A stretch of DNA of 64,000 nucleotides. Source: Legionella saoudiensis. Its GTDB lineage: Bacteria; Pseudomonadota; Gammaproteobacteria; Legionellales; Legionellaceae. The stretch's first letter is position 1. Every line of letters starts with the position of its first letter. The notes under the pieces were generated by a model. That model was not told the DNA's origin. It was given only the letters and a program-made list of their open reading frames with translations, and ran no database searches. The position numbers were made by a program, and so were the translations under genes. This document shows, piece after piece, positions 15,576 to 24,368 of the stretch. The stretch is taken from the NCBI RefSeq assembly GCF_001465875.1, contig NZ_LN901324.1, positions 620,001 to 684,000 on the forward strand, read 5' to 3'.

Positions 15576-18500
15576 ATGTCATATAAATTTGAAGAAGGTA
15601 AAGGGGTATTAATAGAGGCTATCGTTGATAGAATTAAAAATTCTATGACAGGTGAACAAGCTGAATTTTGTGCCGAATTTGCCAAGCAATTATATGGAAC
15701 TGTCGCCATGGAAGACCTGAGCGCATGGGAACTAGATGATCTTTATGGCGCTGTAGCAAATTTTTGGTCACTTCTTAATGAACGTAAACCTCATGAGACC
15801 AAGATTCGCATTTATAATCCAGACTTTGAACGTCATGGTTGGCAAACAACACATACAGTAATCGAAGTTGTTTGTGATGACATGCCTTTTCTAGTTGATT
15901 CAATCCGCTTAGTTATTCATCGAATGGGCTTAGCATCTCATCTGACTATTCACATGGGCGGTATTCGTGTGAAGCGCGATCAAAATAATCATATTTCTGC
16001 TATCTTACCGCGTGATAATACAAGTGAAGAAAAAGACGTAATTCATGAAGCCCCTATATTCCTAGAAATTGATCGACAAACTGACCCTGTTGTACTCCAA
16101 GAATTACACGATCGCTGCTTGCATGCCCTTGAAGATAACCGAGTTGTTTTCGAAGACTGGGAGAAGATGCGCTCTGAAGTGCGTGAAGCGATTACCGAAA
16201 TAGATAAGGTTTCAGCAGTACTTGATGCAGGTGAGGTGGCTGAAACAAAGGCATTCTTACAGTGGATAGAGGACCACCATTTTACCTTCCTGGGTATAAG
16301 AGACTATGAGTTAGTACAAAAGAGCAATGAAACTTTATTACAAGCAATTCCTGAAACTGGCCTTGGCTTGCTACGAGAAAGCGTGACTAAGTCAATGACC
16401 CGTAGCATTTCTGCGATGGCTCCGGAGGCACGTGAATTTACTTTATCGCCTCGCATTTTAGTAATGTCTAAAACCAATACCTTAGCTAGTGTTCATCGCG
16501 ATGCGTACACTGATTACATTGGCATTAAACGTTTTGATGCTCAAGGTAATGTGATTGGTGAGCGCCGTATTATTGGTCTTTATACTTCAGCCGCATACCA
16601 TACGAATCCTACTCAAATTCCTTTCTTGCGCCGTAAGGTGGCAGTGATTATGGAAAATTCTCAGTTGAAGCCACGTAGTCATGCAGCCAAAGTATTATTG
16701 AATATCCTGGAGACATTACCACGGGATGACTTAATTCAAGGGACAGAAGAAGAGCTTCTAGAAATAGCAATGGGTATATTTTACATGCAAGACAGAAAGC
16801 GTATTCGCTTGTTTGCACGTATGGACGTATATCGCCGCTTTGTTTCGTGCTTGGTTTATGTGCCCAAAGAGCGTGTAAATACTGAATTAAGAATGGCAAT
16901 GAAGCGCATTCTGGAAACCAGTTTTAATGCTGTGGAAACTAATTATACGACTTTGTTTACTGAGTCAGTGCTTGCTCGAATTCATTTTATTATCAAAATT
17001 GATCCTGAAAACTGTCCTGATTATGATTTCAAAGAAATTGAAATGAAGCTGATTGAGGCAGGACGCTCATGGACTGATGACCTACAATATAATTTGTATG
17101 AAGCCTATGGTGAAGAACAAGCAAATAGCTTATTTGCCCGCTACCGTAGTGCGTTTCCTGCTGCTTATTGTGAAAACTTTACGGCACGAACAGCAGTTTA
17201 TGATATTAAACACATCGAAATGCTGACCCCAGAAAATCCTTTAGGAATTAATTTCTATCGCGCATTAGATGAATCAGAAAATAACTTTAGATTAAAAGTG
17301 TATCATCATGACGCAACTATTCCTTTATCAGATGTGTTGCCTATCTTGGAAAATCTTGGTTTACGTGCAATTACTGAGCGGCCATATGCATTAAAATTTG
17401 ATGATGGTAAAGTAACTTGGGTTAATGACTTTGCTATTCAATATAATAAAGATGGTAGTGGGATTGAGCTGGATGACATTAAAGAGTTATTCCAAAATGC
17501 TTTTGCCAAAGTATGGTTTAGTAAGGCAGAAAATGATGGTTTTAACCAATTAGTATTAGCTGCTGGTCTTGATTGGCGTGAAGTTGCTATTTTGCGTACT
17601 TATGCGAAGTACTTTAAACAAATGGGCTTTACTTTTAGCCAGGAATATATGGAAAGGGCGTTAAATAATAACGTCAACATTGCTAAAAAACTGGTGAGAT
17701 TATTTGAGATACGTTGTAATCCAGCTGAAGATAATACGCTTCGTGAACATCATTTTAATGAATTGTCCGAAGAAATTTTAGTTGATTTGGATTCAGTATC
17801 GAACCTTGATGAAGATAAAATTATCAGACAATATATCCATGCGATTGCGGCCACTCTTCGCACCAACTTCTATCAAGTGGATAAACAAGGTAAGCCAAAA
17901 GATTATATTTCCATTAAATTAAACAGTAAAATAATACCTGGTTTACCAAAACCATACCCAATGTTTGAGATCTTTGTTTATTCTCCACGTCTTGAAGGGG
18001 TCCATTTACGTTGCGGAAAAGTGGCTCGCGGAGGATTACGCTGGTCAGATCGACGTGAAGATTTCCGTACGGAGATTCTTGGTTTGATGAAGGCACAGCA
18101 AGTGAAGAACTCAGTTATTGTTCCTTCTGGTGCTAAAGGCGGTTTCGTACCTAAAAACCTACCTATCAGTGGCAGTCGCGAAGACATCATGGCTGAAGGT
18201 ATTGCCTGCTATCAAATCTTTATTCGTGGTTTGTTAGATGTCACTGACAACTATGTTGATGGCAACGTAGTTAAGCCAGATCATGTAGTATGCCATGACG
18301 AAGATGACCCTTATTTAGTAGTTGCAGCGGACAAAGGTACTGCAACATTCTCAGATTTAGCTAATGCGATTTCTTTAGAATATGGTTTCTGGCTAGGTGA
18401 TGCATTTGCATCAGGTGGCTCTGTGGGTTATGACCATAAGAAAATGGGGATTACTGCTAAAGGCGCTTGGGAGTCCGTAAAACGCCATTTCTATGAACTA

Positions 18501-20456
18501 GATATGGATATTCAAAATAATGATTTTACCGTAGTTGGTATTGGTGACATGGCGGGAGATGTGTTTGGTAATGGAATGCTGTTATCAAAGCATATCAAAC
18601 TCATTGGCGCCTTTAACCACATTCATATTTTTGTGGATCCCGACCCTAACGCAGAACTTAGTTTTAAAGAGCGAGAGCGTTTATTTAATTTACCTCGTTC
18701 TAATTGGACTGATTATGATAAAAAGCTCATCTCCAAAGGTGGTGGTGTGTTTAATCGTAATGCCAAATCAATTCCAGTAAGTAAAGAAATGCAAGAAGTT
18801 TTCGGCATTAAACAAACTGAAATTGAACCCAATGATTTAATTAAAACGATTCTAAAAGCGAAAGTTGATTTACTTTGGAGTGGTGGTATTGGAACTTATG
18901 TGAAAGCAAGTTCTGAATCTAATCTAAGTGTAGGGGATCGTGCTAACGATGCGACTCGGGTCAATGCGAAACAACTGCGTTGCAAGGTAATTGGTGAAGG
19001 CGGTAATTTAGGTTTAACCCAATTAGCACGTATGGAATACTCATTAGGTGGTGGGCTAGTTTATACCGACTTTATTGATAACTCAGGTGGTGTAAATTGT
19101 TCTGACAAAGAAGTAAATATTAAGATCTTACTAAATGGTATTGTCGCCGTGGGTGATTTAACGCCGAAGCAAAGAAACGAATTGCTTAGCGAAATGACTG
19201 ATGACGTAGCTAAATTAGTACTTCGTGATAACTTCTTACAAACACGAGCGATTAGCTTATCCGCATCACAAGCGATGCAGGCATTGGAATTACAGGGGCG
19301 ATATATTAAAGAGTTAGAGCGAACTGGTAAAATAGATCGTAATCTCGAGTTCTTACCTGACGATAAAGCATTGCAAGAACGTAAATTGATGGGGCAAGGC
19401 CTTGGACGTCCAGGAATTGCTGTATTGATGTGCTATAGCAAATCCATTTTAAAAGAGCAAATACTGGCTTCGGGAGTCCCTGAAGAAAGCTACATGGAGC
19501 AGTTCTTAATTAACTCGTTCCCCAAACAGTTGCAAGAACGGTTTAGCAAGCAAATGCAAGATCATCCACTGAAAAGGGAAATTATTGCAACTAAATTAAG
19601 TAATATCATAGTAAATGAAATGGGCTTTACCTACGTTTACAGATTACAAGATGAAACGGGTGCTCCTGTTTCTGCGATTGTTAGAGCGTATATGATTACG
19701 CGTACTGTGCTTAATTTAGAATCAATTTGGAAGCAAATTGAGGACCTTGGTACTCAGATCAGTGCAAAACGCCAAATTGAAATGATGATGTTTTATGTTC
19801 GACTTTCAAGACGTATTACTCGTTGGTTCTTGCGAACTCAGCGCAAAACAATGGATATCAGTGAGGTTGTGAAATTATATTCGCAAGGAATGAATGAATT
19901 GAAGATGTCTATTCCTTCCATTCTTAATGAAGAGCGGAGAGTACGATATGAGCAACACCATCAAGAGTTAATTCAAGAAGGTATTCCAGCGAGTTTAGCT
20001 CATGAACTTACTGTGGCTCGTGGACTGTTTTCTGCGACTGATATTATTGAAATTGCCAGTAAGCGTGATATGAAAATATCGCAAGTTGCTGAAGTTTACT
20101 TTGGTATTGGTGAGTTCCTGGATCTTGCTTGGATAAGAAAACAAATCATTATGCACCCAACTGACAATCACTGGGAGTCACTATCTAGAGAAGCATTACG
20201 CGATGACTTAGATTGGCAACAACGTCAGTTAACGGATGGGTTACTTAACTATGATGGTGCAAGCTCCGATTTACAAGAGCGTTTGACAGCTTGGGGAGAT
20301 GCTCATAGGGCATTGATTGAGCGTTGGCACTTTATTTTATCGGACTTAAAAGCAAGTACAGTGTTGAACTATACTATGTTTTTCGTTGCGATAAGAGAAC
20401 TGTTGGATTTAACGCAGACGACGTTGCAGTCTTATTCCGAAGTAGAAATGGCATAA
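15576..20456 (+). CDS. gdhB: NAD-specific glutamate dehydrogenase, 180-kDa class
   Basis: 1626 residues, the size of the large bacterial NAD-glutamate dehydrogenases that oxidatively deaminate glutamate to 2-oxoglutarate. The N-terminal ~700 residues are regulatory (ACT-like folds, with DMPFLVDSIRLVIHRMGL early on). The catalytic core is central, with HLRCGKVARGGLRWSDRRED and the catalytic lysine near residue 854 in PSGAKGGF. The Rossmann part includes IGDMAGDVFGNGMLLS and VIGEGGNLGLTQLARMEY. A long helical C-terminus follows. GGGGTAAGCA precedes the ATG. In Legionella, which lives on amino acids, this is a main entry of glutamate carbon into the TCA cycle. Confidence 0.95.
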   Translation: MSYKFEEGKGVLIEAIVDRIKNSMTGEQAEFCAEFAKQLYGTVAMEDLSAWELDDLYGAVANFWSLLNERKPHETKIRIYNPDFERHGWQTTHTVIEVVCDDMPFLVDSIRLVIHRMGLASHLTIHMGGIRVKRDQNNHISAILPRDNTSEEKDVIHEAPIFLEIDRQTDPVVLQELHDRCLHALEDNRVVFEDWEKMRSEVREAITEIDKVSAVLDAGEVAETKAFLQWIEDHHFTFLGIRDYELVQKSNETLLQAIPETGLGLLRESVTKSMTRSISAMAPEAREFTLSPRILVMSKTNTLASVHRDAYTDYIGIKRFDAQGNVIGERRIIGLYTSAAYHTNPTQIPFLRRKVAVIMENSQLKPRSHAAKVLLNILETLPRDDLIQGTEEELLEIAMGIFYMQDRKRIRLFARMDVYRRFVSCLVYVPKERVNTELRMAMKRILETSFNAVETNYTTLFTESVLARIHFIIKIDPENCPDYDFKEIEMKLIEAGRSWTDDLQYNLYEAYGEEQANSLFARYRSAFPAAYCENFTARTAVYDIKHIEMLTPENPLGINFYRALDESENNFRLKVYHHDATIPLSDVLPILENLGLRAITERPYALKFDDGKVTWVNDFAIQYNKDGSGIELDDIKELFQNAFAKVWFSKAENDGFNQLVLAAGLDWREVAILRTYAKYFKQMGFTFSQEYMERALNNNVNIAKKLVRLFEIRCNPAEDNTLREHHFNELSEEILVDLDSVSNLDEDKIIRQYIHAIAATLRTNFYQVDKQGKPKDYISIKLNSKIIPGLPKPYPMFEIFVYSPRLEGVHLRCGKVARGGLRWSDRREDFRTEILGLMKAQQVKNSVIVPSGAKGGFVPKNLPISGSREDIMAEGIACYQIFIRGLLDVTDNYVDGNVVKPDHVVCHDEDDPYLVVAADKGTATFSDLANAISLEYGFWLGDAFASGGSVGYDHKKMGITAKGAWESVKRHFYELDMDIQNNDFTVVGIGDMAGDVFGNGMLLSKHIKLIGAFNHIHIFVDPDPNAELSFKERERLFNLPRSNWTDYDKKLISKGGGVFNRNAKSIPVSKEMQEVFGIKQTEIEPNDLIKTILKAKVDLLWSGGIGTYVKASSESNLSVGDRANDATRVNAKQLRCKVIGEGGNLGLTQLARMEYSLGGGLVYTDFIDNSGGVNCSDKEVNIKILLNGIVAVGDLTPKQRNELLSEMTDDVAKLVLRDNFLQTRAISLSASQAMQALELQGRYIKELERTGKIDRNLEFLPDDKALQERKLMGQGLGRPGIAVLMCYSKSILKEQILASGVPEESYMEQFLINSFPKQLQERFSKQMQDHPLKREIIATKLSNIIVNEMGFTYVYRLQDETGAPVSAIVRAYMITRTVLNLESIWKQIEDLGTQISAKRQIEMMMFYVRLSRRITRWFLRTQRKTMDISEVVKLYSQGMNELKMSIPSILNEERRVRYEQHHQELIQEGIPASLAHELTVARGLFSATDIIEIASKRDMKISQVAEVYFGIGEFLDLAWIRKQIIMHPTDNHWESLSREALRDDLDWQQRQLTDGLLNYDGASSDLQERLTAWGDAHRALIERWHFILSDLKASTVLNYTMFFVAIRELLDLTQTTLQSYSEVEMA

Positions 20457-20473
20457 TAAAATTAATAAAAAAT

Positions 20474-20587
20474 GCTGTCATGGCGAACACAGCGAAGCAA
20501 CCCAGTACTGAGTCTTAACGAAGCATCGTTCTGGGTTGCTTCGCCATGGCTCGTAATGACGAAATTTACATATCTCGTGAACGCTTA
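20474..20587. repeat. Palindromic dispersed repeat, copy 1 (left end lost)
   Basis: The core arms GAAGCAACCCAG and CTGGGTTGCTTC flank AGTACTGAGTCTTAACGAAG-type sequence. The element ends in CGTGAACGCTTA. It is nearly identical over its length to the element at 54808-54940, differing by a 3-base indel and a few substitutions. The left TAAGCGTTCACG end present in that copy is missing here. It could fold into a long hairpin in the gdh 3' untranslated region. No coding capacity. Confidence 0.8.
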
Positions 20588-20588
20588 C

Positions 20589-20618
20589 TAAAAAGCCCGT
20601 TTGAAACGGGCTTTTTTA
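20589..20618. terminator. Rho-independent terminator between gdh and ygfZ
   Basis: AAAAAGCCCGTTT followed by AAACGGGCTTTTTT: a GC-rich 8-bp core with A- and T-runs on both sides, so it works in both directions for the convergent gdh and ygfZ genes. Confidence 0.9.
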
Positions 20619-20654
20619 TAAGTGAAAACCTAATTATAAACAATCAGGTTTTTC

Positions 20655-21641
20655 TTATTGAAAGGGTGCTGGCTCTAACGAGACTGCCTTTTTATGGCCC
20701 TCAAACAGTACCAAGAGCTCAATCCCTTTAAGCAAGCTCACCGCAACTAAATAATGCCCTGATCCTAGTATGGAATAATCAACTAATTCACCAAATTCTG
20801 AACCATTAGCTTCATGCACTAACTTCTGTCCAGAATAAATCTTATCGTCAGTAACGAGCGAGTAAATGCGTAATTGATGTTTTAAAGTCGATTTATAATG
20901 CATTCGAGCAATAATTTCTTGTCCTTTATAACAGCCTTTATTAAAGCTTAGGTAGGGCGTTTGATGCAAATCCAGGCGATGAGGTAAAAATAAGCCACGT
21001 GATTCTGGATAAATTTCCAGCTGTTGCTGCGCCAATCTTAAACTGTGCCAAGTTAAGGAGCCTAGTAGTTGCTGTTGCTCTGCAAAACGTTGCGTAACTG
21101 CGCTAGCAAAGGTTGATTCACCAATAAAAATGTAAAAACCTTTACCTAAATGAAAACAACAATAATCTGCACCATAGGTTAATGCATAAAGATTACTAGG
21201 GAAAAAATTAGAATCAGGCACCATATCCTGAGGGTTTTGTAAATAAAATCCAAGAACAACAAGCTCATTATTTTCTCTAAGGCTTACTCGTGAAAGCATT
21301 GCTGTTTTGTTTAAGGAATTAATCGTAGCTTCCAATAAGTCTTTAGGAAGCATTAGTTTTACTCCTTTCCAACTTAAAACGTCCATTAGGGCAAGAATAC
21401 GACCTTTGAGATTACATTGAGCCCCTTGAATCATTTGTATGTCAGAAATTGAATTAACATCACACGTGAGCTGACCTTGAAGAAACTCGCAAGCTTTGGT
21501 GCCAGTAACATCAAGAATACCTAAGTATGATAGATCAAATAAATAATTTTTTCCCGGTTGGAGTGGTAACTCGGTTTCAATAGGAGAAATAGTGGTTAAG
21601 ACTCTATTATTAATTAAGTGATTAAAAATTTTGTTCATCAT
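20655..21641 (-). CDS. ygfZ: Folate-binding protein YgfZ (GcvT-like, Fe-S assembly/repair)
   Basis: 328 residues with the YgfZ signature KGCYKGQE in FNKGCYKGQEIIARMHYK and the GcvT-like fold elements (FDLSYLGILDVTGTKACEFL near the N-terminus). It binds tetrahydrofolate and supports iron-sulfur enzymes such as MiaB in other bacteria. The functional cysteine is present. It is transcribed divergently from sdhE, the same arrangement as in E. coli. Two adjacent ATGs; the first is used. Confidence 0.92.
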   Translation of the reverse strand: MMNKIFNHLINNRVLTTISPIETELPLQPGKNYLFDLSYLGILDVTGTKACEFLQGQLTCDVNSISDIQMIQGAQCNLKGRILALMDVLSWKGVKLMLPKDLLEATINSLNKTAMLSRVSLRENNELVVLGFYLQNPQDMVPDSNFFPSNLYALTYGADYCCFHLGKGFYIFIGESTFASAVTQRFAEQQQLLGSLTWHSLRLAQQQLEIYPESRGLFLPHRLDLHQTPYLSFNKGCYKGQEIIARMHYKSTLKHQLRIYSLVTDDKIYSGQKLVHEANGSEFGELVDYSILGSGHYLVAVSLLKGIELLVLFEGHKKAVSLEPAPFQ

Positions 21642-21713
21642 GGATAAGCGTTTCCGATTTCAAAGCCAGTAGTGTATCATTTGCGGGTTCATTAAATCAT
21701 TAAGAGATTTATA

Positions 21714-21959
21714 ATGTTGGATGCACGTGAAAAAGCAAGATTAGCATGGCACTGTCGTCGTGGAATGCTAGAGCTGGATTTAATACTGCAACGCTTTTTA
21801 GAGCAAGGTCTTGATAAATTGTCAAAAGATGAAATTAGGGCTTTTGATTCCCTATTAAGCTGTACTGATCCTGAACTCTATGCATGGTTAATGGGACAAA
21901 TGGATCCTGAGGATAATGAGTTAAAAGCAATTGTCACACTTATCCGAAATCAACATTAA
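21714..21959 (+). CDS. sdhE: Succinate dehydrogenase assembly factor SdhE (YgfY)
   Basis: 81 residues with the family motif RRGMLELD; its RGxxE core is needed for covalent FAD attachment to SdhA/FrdA. The helical bundle of about 80 residues matches SdhE in length. It overlaps the following ygfX-like gene by 29 bases, reproducing the widespread sdhE-ygfX pair. Divergent from ygfZ with 72 bases between. Confidence 0.92.
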   Translation: MLDAREKARLAWHCRRGMLELDLILQRFLEQGLDKLSKDEIRAFDSLLSCTDPELYAWLMGQMDPEDNELKAIVTLIRNQH

Positions 21960-22335
21960 ACTTGGGGCATCGGAGATTTATTTCCGTTTGCTCTTGGTAG
22001 TCACTTTATTAACTGCAGGTTTAATTTTTTATTCCGGGCTTTATTTAGCTATAAAACTTATTTTGTTGGGTTTCCTTTTGAAGGCGCTTCGAGTAGATTG
22101 GCTAAATAAAAAGACCAGAAATGGCATTAAAGAAATTCAGTTTAGAACTAACAAATGGATTTTGGTTCTCAGTAATAATCAAAGCCAAGAGTACCAACAC
22201 GCCCAAGTACTTGTGCATAATGTTTTATTCCAATTAATTCAATTTACCCATATAAAGCAGAAAAAGTATGTGGTTCTTTTTATTGATCAAATTTCAGAAA
22301 ATCAATTAAGGCAATTACATTTGAGGCTTCTTTAG
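21931..22335 (+). CDS. YgfX/CptA-like membrane protein
   Basis: 134 residues. Two adjacent membrane helices (residues ~18-55) are followed by a soluble beta-rich tail ending QISENQLRQLHLRLL, which resembles the E. coli YgfX C-terminus (a Dx(2)xxxxxxLRRLL pattern). YgfX has been described as a toxin-like inhibitor of MreB/FtsZ and as a flavin-pathway partner of SdhE; either role is only inferred here. The start is a TTG inside the sdhE gene, with no ATG available until well into the protein; translation is probably coupled to sdhE. Confidence 0.7.
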   Translation: MSHLSEINIKLGASEIYFRLLLVVTLLTAGLIFYSGLYLAIKLILLGFLLKALRVDWLNKKTRNGIKEIQFRTNKWILVLSNNQSQEYQHAQVLVHNVLFQLIQFTHIKQKKYVVLFIDQISENQLRQLHLRLL

Positions 22336-22414
22336 CCAGCAATGACTTTTTATTGATCAATTGGTGCTCTTTTATGATACAATAAACCCATTTTTATACC
22401 TAAAGAGAAGAACT

Positions 22415-24076
22415 ATGGGAATTGAATCAAAACCAGATAAGACAGCTGCACATAAAGGGCTTGATAATATGTCTTATACAACATTAGATCAGATCTACCC
22501 AAAAAGTATCCCGATTCAAGTCGGTTCCTATAAAGCTTATATTGGTGGTGTTTCTGGTTGCTGGACTGCGTTTAAAGATTCGTCCTCCTATCGGATTAAT
22601 GACTCCGAGCTTTTTGCTTTTTTCAGAAAAACCGATTCGAATCATGATAAAGATTCAACTTGGAAAATTCACTTAAGTATTCATCCTAATGACCTTAACA
22701 GAGCATGGGACTTAGTTTATCCCATTCTTATGGAACATGGGGTTCCATGCTTTAAAACGACACGTAATACCGTATCTCAAGTTATGTATACGGCAATGAG
22801 TAAGGCTGATACAAACTCTGGCTCTTTAACTCTTGCAGAAAAGGAGCAAGCTTTGCGTGATATCATTCGGGTAGCGAATGGAATGCAAATTACTATTTAT
22901 ATCCCTGAAGGAAAAGAGCGGGAGTACAATAATATTTTAGATCAAATAGAACCAATACTATACCAAGCGGGTATTCGTCCCGGAGTTATTGATAAAAGTG
23001 ACAGGGCCTTGGGGATTTATAGTTCAGTACGTAATGAAGGAGTCAAATATACCTCCCACGACAAAGTATCTGGTTATAAAGCTGCTGAACTAAAGGATCC
23101 ATTCCATGCTCTTAGAGTGGAGTGGAATGAGGTCAAAATAAGCTGGGGTGGCCTGGATTATGCTCGGCATGTGCACAAAGCAAAAGGACTGGTTTGGCAA
23201 ATGGTTGACGCAGAAAAGAAATATAAAAGCGGAATGCAAACTAAGGAAGAGTTTTTACAGATTTATGATGTTGCTATGGAGTACTTTAAACGCTGGCATA
23301 CGCTACTCAAAAAGGCGGCACCGGAAGATTTGGCAAAATTAGCTGCTCGAGATCTCGCTGAATTCCAGGAGTTAAAGAAATGGATTAATCAAGGATATGA
23401 CTTTTTACCCTCAATAAAAAAACATAATGCGAAAAAGGTTAAAGAGGCAGAAGATGTTTTAGAGAAATCTCCGCGCGTCAATACGCTATCAATAAAACCT
23501 GTGCATTTGCTAAAAAGAGCTAAGGCAAAATTGGATTTAAATGAAGGTATTATTGTTAAGCCGCAAGTGACTTCAGTTGTTCCAACAGAAGCACCATTAG
23601 TTAAAAAAGAGTCTTCTGCTAAAGTTCTTCAAGAGTTAAAGGCTTTTAGAAAAGAATCATTTAAAGATCCTGTTTTAGACCGCCAATTAGAGGAGATAAT
23701 TAATCAGTCTACGGTATCTAATTCCAGTAAATCATTGAAGCGAGTATTTTGGGGTATGTTTGATGGGCTTTTAATAGGAGCTGTTCTCGGAGCATTGTTA
23801 AGCCTTGCTTGTCCTCCTTGGGCTTTAGTGCTTTGCCTAAGCTTAAGTTTAGGAGGGATGACGGTAGGTGGAGTGGTTGGCAATTATAGCGAACCGAGTC
23901 AGAATGCTGAAAAACAATCCTTAACTCAGAATAAACAGGTTATGGCTAAAGAAGAGCAAGCAACTGCTCCTCATAAATCCTCAAAGAGTTTAGGCTTTTT
24001 TGATAATAATGATGCGGGAGATGACTACGAGCATTCAACTGGTTCTCAGCCAATAAATACAGCATTAGTTGTATAG
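22415..24076 (+). CDS. OspF/SpvC-like phosphothreonine lyase-domain protein, candidate Dot/Icm effector
   Basis: 553 residues, not recognised as a named Legionella gene. Residues ~60-237 align by eye with SpvC/OspF, recalled from memory: Lys84 and His86 (WKIHLS, for SpvC K104/H106 in DKFHIS), Lys114 (for K136, the catalytic base), Arg152 and Tyr162 (IRVANGMQITIYI, for ARVSLGAQFTLYI with R148/Y158), Arg206 (SVRNE, for R213 in SYRNE), and the end ELKDPFHAL (for LREEPFYRL). The counterpart of R220 is not clear. Such enzymes beta-eliminate phosphate from pThr of MAP kinases. A charged helical region (240-430), a hydrophobic double segment (~447-495) and an acidic tail follow. Start chosen at ATG-GGA with AGAGAAG upstream. 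Confidence 0.7.
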   Translation: MGIESKPDKTAAHKGLDNMSYTTLDQIYPKSIPIQVGSYKAYIGGVSGCWTAFKDSSSYRINDSELFAFFRKTDSNHDKDSTWKIHLSIHPNDLNRAWDLVYPILMEHGVPCFKTTRNTVSQVMYTAMSKADTNSGSLTLAEKEQALRDIIRVANGMQITIYIPEGKEREYNNILDQIEPILYQAGIRPGVIDKSDRALGIYSSVRNEGVKYTSHDKVSGYKAAELKDPFHALRVEWNEVKISWGGLDYARHVHKAKGLVWQMVDAEKKYKSGMQTKEEFLQIYDVAMEYFKRWHTLLKKAAPEDLAKLAARDLAEFQELKKWINQGYDFLPSIKKHNAKKVKEAEDVLEKSPRVNTLSIKPVHLLKRAKAKLDLNEGIIVKPQVTSVVPTEAPLVKKESSAKVLQELKAFRKESFKDPVLDRQLEEIINQSTVSNSSKSLKRVFWGMFDGLLIGAVLGALLSLACPPWALVLCLSLSLGGMTVGGVVGNYSEPSQNAEKQSLTQNKQVMAKEEQATAPHKSSKSLGFFDNNDAGDDYEHSTGSQPINTALVV

Positions 24077-24080
24077 AAGC

Positions 24081-24160
24081 GTGTCATTCTGAGCATCGCG
24101 AAGGATTTCCTAAATGGGGTATGGACATGATATGCTCCCCATTCAGAGCTCCTTCGCCGT
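24081..24160. repeat. Imperfect palindromic element with GCGAAGGA/TCCTTCGC arms
   Basis: Perfect 8-bp arms at 24098-24105 and 24150-24157, with nested AATGGGG/CCCCATT at 24113-24119 and 24137-24143. It begins with GTCATTCTGAG, a wording common in dispersed bacterial palindromic repeats. Lies directly after the stop of the OspF-like gene. No coding capacity. A second copy was not found in this window. Confidence 0.5.
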
Positions 24161-24368
24161 AAACTTTAATAAGTGCCAGTCGTTGCTCACAATCAGGCTG
24201 AAAAAATATTACAAACGAATGAGCGGCCAATGTGTAAGCTTTAAAAAATCAATTAATAATCCTTCCAATTACAAATCGGCACATAATTCCTCTAAATGAT
24301 ATATACTAAACCATAACGGACAAATTAAAATCCAATTTCGCACAATGGAATGAAAGAAAGAGGGTGTA

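Noticed and set aside
20546..20731. 61-codon frame starting MARNDEIYIS
   Set aside because: Made of the palindromic repeat, the terminator and antisense ygfZ; not a gene.
24114..24299. 61-codon plus-strand frame
   Set aside because: Starts inside a palindromic element, has no ribosome site, and the amino-acid make-up is unlike a real protein.
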